A DNA stretch of 7,886 bases, from NCBI GenBank assembly GCA_016180145.1, contig JACPBT010000050.1, positions 1 through 7,886 on the forward strand, written 5' to 3'. The translations under genes and the position numbers were made by a program. The notes beneath the pieces are model-generated. The model was not told where the DNA came from. It ran no database searches and saw nothing but the letters and a program-made list of their open reading frames with translations. This stretch comes from Candidatus Woesearchaeota archaeon (GTDB lineage: Archaea > Nanobdellota > Nanobdellia > Woesearchaeales > UBA10216). This document shows, piece after piece, positions 7,061 to 7,886 of this stretch; within the stretch, counting starts at the first letter, position 1, and the number at the start of each line of letters is the position of its first letter.

Positions 7061-7061
7061 A

Positions 7062-7108
7062 ATAGCAAATCGCATGGTAAAATTTCAATTATTAATGCGA
7101 TTTGCTAT
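7062..7108. repeat. Inverted repeat 4 (14-bp perfect arms, 19-nt spacer)
   Basis: ATAGCAAATCGCAT (7062-7075) faces ATGCGATTTGCTAT (7095-7108), a perfect match over 14 bp, the longest of the four. The spacer is again A/T-rich and weakly palindromic. Its centre is 46 bp from the centre of repeat 3; the left-hand pair (repeats 1 and 2) has the same centre-to-centre distance. It lies 57 bp upstream of the panB TATA box. Confidence 0.92.
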
Positions 7109-7165
7109 AACAAAACTCGCCTGCCCAGAGCCATCTTTCAGACAAAAACAGCGGCATTAACAAGA

Positions 7166-7172
7166 TTTATAA
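7166..7172 (+). promoter_or_regulatory. TATA box for panB
   Basis: TTTATAA starts 30 nt before the panB ATG at 7196. The spacing again predicts a leaderless mRNA, and no Shine-Dalgarno precedes the ATG. Confidence 0.6.
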
Positions 7173-7195
7173 GAATACAGGAACTGCTAAAAGAC

Positions 7196-7886
7196 ATGGC
7201 TGAAATAAGATTTGAAGAACTGCAATTTGAAGAGAATGGAGAGAGGGTAATTGTAACCTTTCTTGAGAATTTTTACTTTGAAACAGACACCGCAATTCTA
7301 AAAGAAGCCGGAATTGATTTGGTTTTGGTTGGAGACTCCGTTGGAAACGTTCTGCTTGGGCACAAGAACACTTTGCCTGTGACAATGAGTGACATGCTGC
7401 ACCATACAAGTGCTGTTTGCCGTGCAGGCCTTTTTGTTCCGGTTATTGGAGATATGCCTAACGGCTCTTATTCAACTCCGCAAACTGCTCTGCGGAATGC
7501 AAAAAAATTTTTGGCAGCAGGCGCAGGCGCGCTTAAAGTTGAGGGTGCGGTTATTAAAGTTGTAAAAAAACTAGTGCAAAACAGTGTCCCGGTAATGGGC
7601 CATGTTGGCTTAACGCCGCAGACCATTTTGGACTGGAAAGTGCAGGGAAAAGACGAGCAGGGAGCAAAAAAAATTTTGCAAGACGCAATTGCGCTTGATG
7701 AGGCAGGCTGTTTTTCAATAGTAATTGAATCAGTGCCTGCCGGCCTTGCAAAAAAAATAACAGAATCAGTAAAAGCGCCAACAATCGGCATCGGCGCCGG
7801 ACCGCACTGTGACGGACAAGTACTTGTGATAAACGACTTGTTGGGCTTTAATGCTGGCGATTTCAAACCGCGCTTTGTAAAACAGT
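7196..7886 (+). CDS. panB: 3-methyl-2-oxobutanoate hydroxymethyltransferase, 3' end beyond the window
   Basis: Transfers a hydroxymethyl group from methylene-tetrahydrofolate (or a related C1 carrier) to 2-oxoisovalerate, giving ketopantoate, the first committed step of pantothenate and CoA synthesis. The 230 residues seen cover most of the usual ~265. Motifs: LVGDSVGNVLLGH (44-56) with Mg ligand D47 and S48; TLPVTM (59-64); GDMP with D86; K114 and E116 in LKVEG; MGHVGLTPQ (134-142); KVQGK (148-152); catalytic E178 in VIESVP; and PTIGIGAGPHCDGQVLV (195-211). The widely conserved TAYD of the first strand is replaced by NFYF (about 25-28), so the N-terminus is divergent while the active site is kept. 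Third codon positions favour T and G (59 of the first 100), unlike the plus-strand genes to the left. It is monocistronic as far as visible. Confidence 0.95.
   Translation, partial: MAEIRFEELQFEENGERVIVTFLENFYFETDTAILKEAGIDLVLVGDSVGNVLLGHKNTLPVTMSDMLHHTSAVCRAGLFVPVIGDMPNGSYSTPQTALRNAKKFLAAGAGALKVEGAVIKVVKKLVQNSVPVMGHVGLTPQTILDWKVQGKDEQGAKKILQDAIALDEAGCFSIVIESVPAGLAKKITESVKAPTIGIGAGPHCDGQVLVINDLLGFNAGDFKPRFVKQ

Larger units (their letters stand above)
6883..7195. other. AT-rich intergenic region with paired inverted repeats; candidate replication origin
   Basis: These 313 bases contain no convincing gene on either strand. They hold, from left to right: a C-rich, G-poor stretch (6890-7010) with only weak palindromes (for example AAAGAAT at 6955-6961 facing ATTCTTT at 6978-6984) and a short T-run (6982-6986) that might end the orphan transcript; inverted repeats 3 and 4 (7018-7108); and the panB promoter. 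Plus-strand composition changes from C over G to G over C at about 7110-7200. Such a change in this direction is expected at a replication origin. No copy of the known archaeal ORB motif and no bacterial DnaA box was seen, so origin function is inference only. Confidence 0.4.

Noticed and set aside
7018..7108. CRISPR array made of the TAGCAAATC repeats
   Set aside because: There are only two related units, the arms are inverted rather than direct repeats, the spacers are 19 nt and no cas gene is present.
6341..7108. Insertion sequence or integron-like element bounded by the inverted repeat pairs
   Set aside because: The left and right pairs have different arm sequences, no target-site duplication is visible, and the enclosed protein has no transposase or integrase motif.
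6309..7195. Known origin motifs (archaeal ORB, bacterial DnaA box)
   Set aside because: I looked on both strands and found no convincing match, so the origin proposal rests only on strand composition and repeat architecture.
6883..7195. tRNA or other structured RNA gene
   Set aside because: No cloverleaf, T-loop or other recognisable RNA core is visible; the only strong pairing is that of the two inverted repeats.

Overview
The window looks like a piece of a small archaeal genome, most likely from a DPANN-type lineage. This rests on promoter style, gene content and compact packing, not on a database match. Four genes that begin transcription units (eno, ppsA, a 131-residue orphan and panB) each have a TATA-like box about 30 nt upstream of the start codon, so their mRNAs should be leaderless. 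The two genes inside the eno operon instead have Shine-Dalgarno sequences matching the archaeal anti-SD. The standard genetic code fits: TAA, TAG and TGA all serve as stops.

Region by region: bases 1-83 hold the tail of an unidentified gene. Bases 171-3953 are one rightward operon: enolase (eno), cofactor-independent phosphoglycerate mutase (gpmI) and a D-2-hydroxyacid (D-lactate type) dehydrogenase. Converging on it, with a 17-bp tail overlap, is phosphoenolpyruvate synthase (ppsA, minus strand). This gene is broken near base 5880 by a deletion of about 49 nt that shifts the frame and removes a conserved ATP-grasp segment. Bases 6309-7195 hold a small orphan gene (6487-6882) with a pair of inverted repeats on each side. 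From 7196 to the window edge is panB (ketopantoate hydroxymethyltransferase), cut off at the edge.

How the genes work together: GpmI, enolase and PpsA cover 3-phosphoglycerate <-> 2-phosphoglycerate <-> PEP <-> pyruvate, and the dehydrogenase would reduce pyruvate to D-lactate. This is a compact lower-glycolysis/gluconeogenesis and fermentation block. PanB belongs to pantothenate/CoA synthesis and is not linked to that block.

The most interesting part is 6309-7195. Four inverted repeats (arms 11-14 bp, spacers 18-19 nt) sit as two tandem pairs, with centres about 46 bp apart within each pair, on both sides of the orphan gene. Arm sequences differ, but the geometry is held. Near the right-hand pair the strand composition reverses. 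To the left, the plus strand is rich in A and C whichever way the genes point; in panB it becomes rich in G and T. That direction of switch is what a replication origin produces. I propose, as inference only, that 6309-7195 is an origin or other replication/partition locus with an undescribed repeat architecture.
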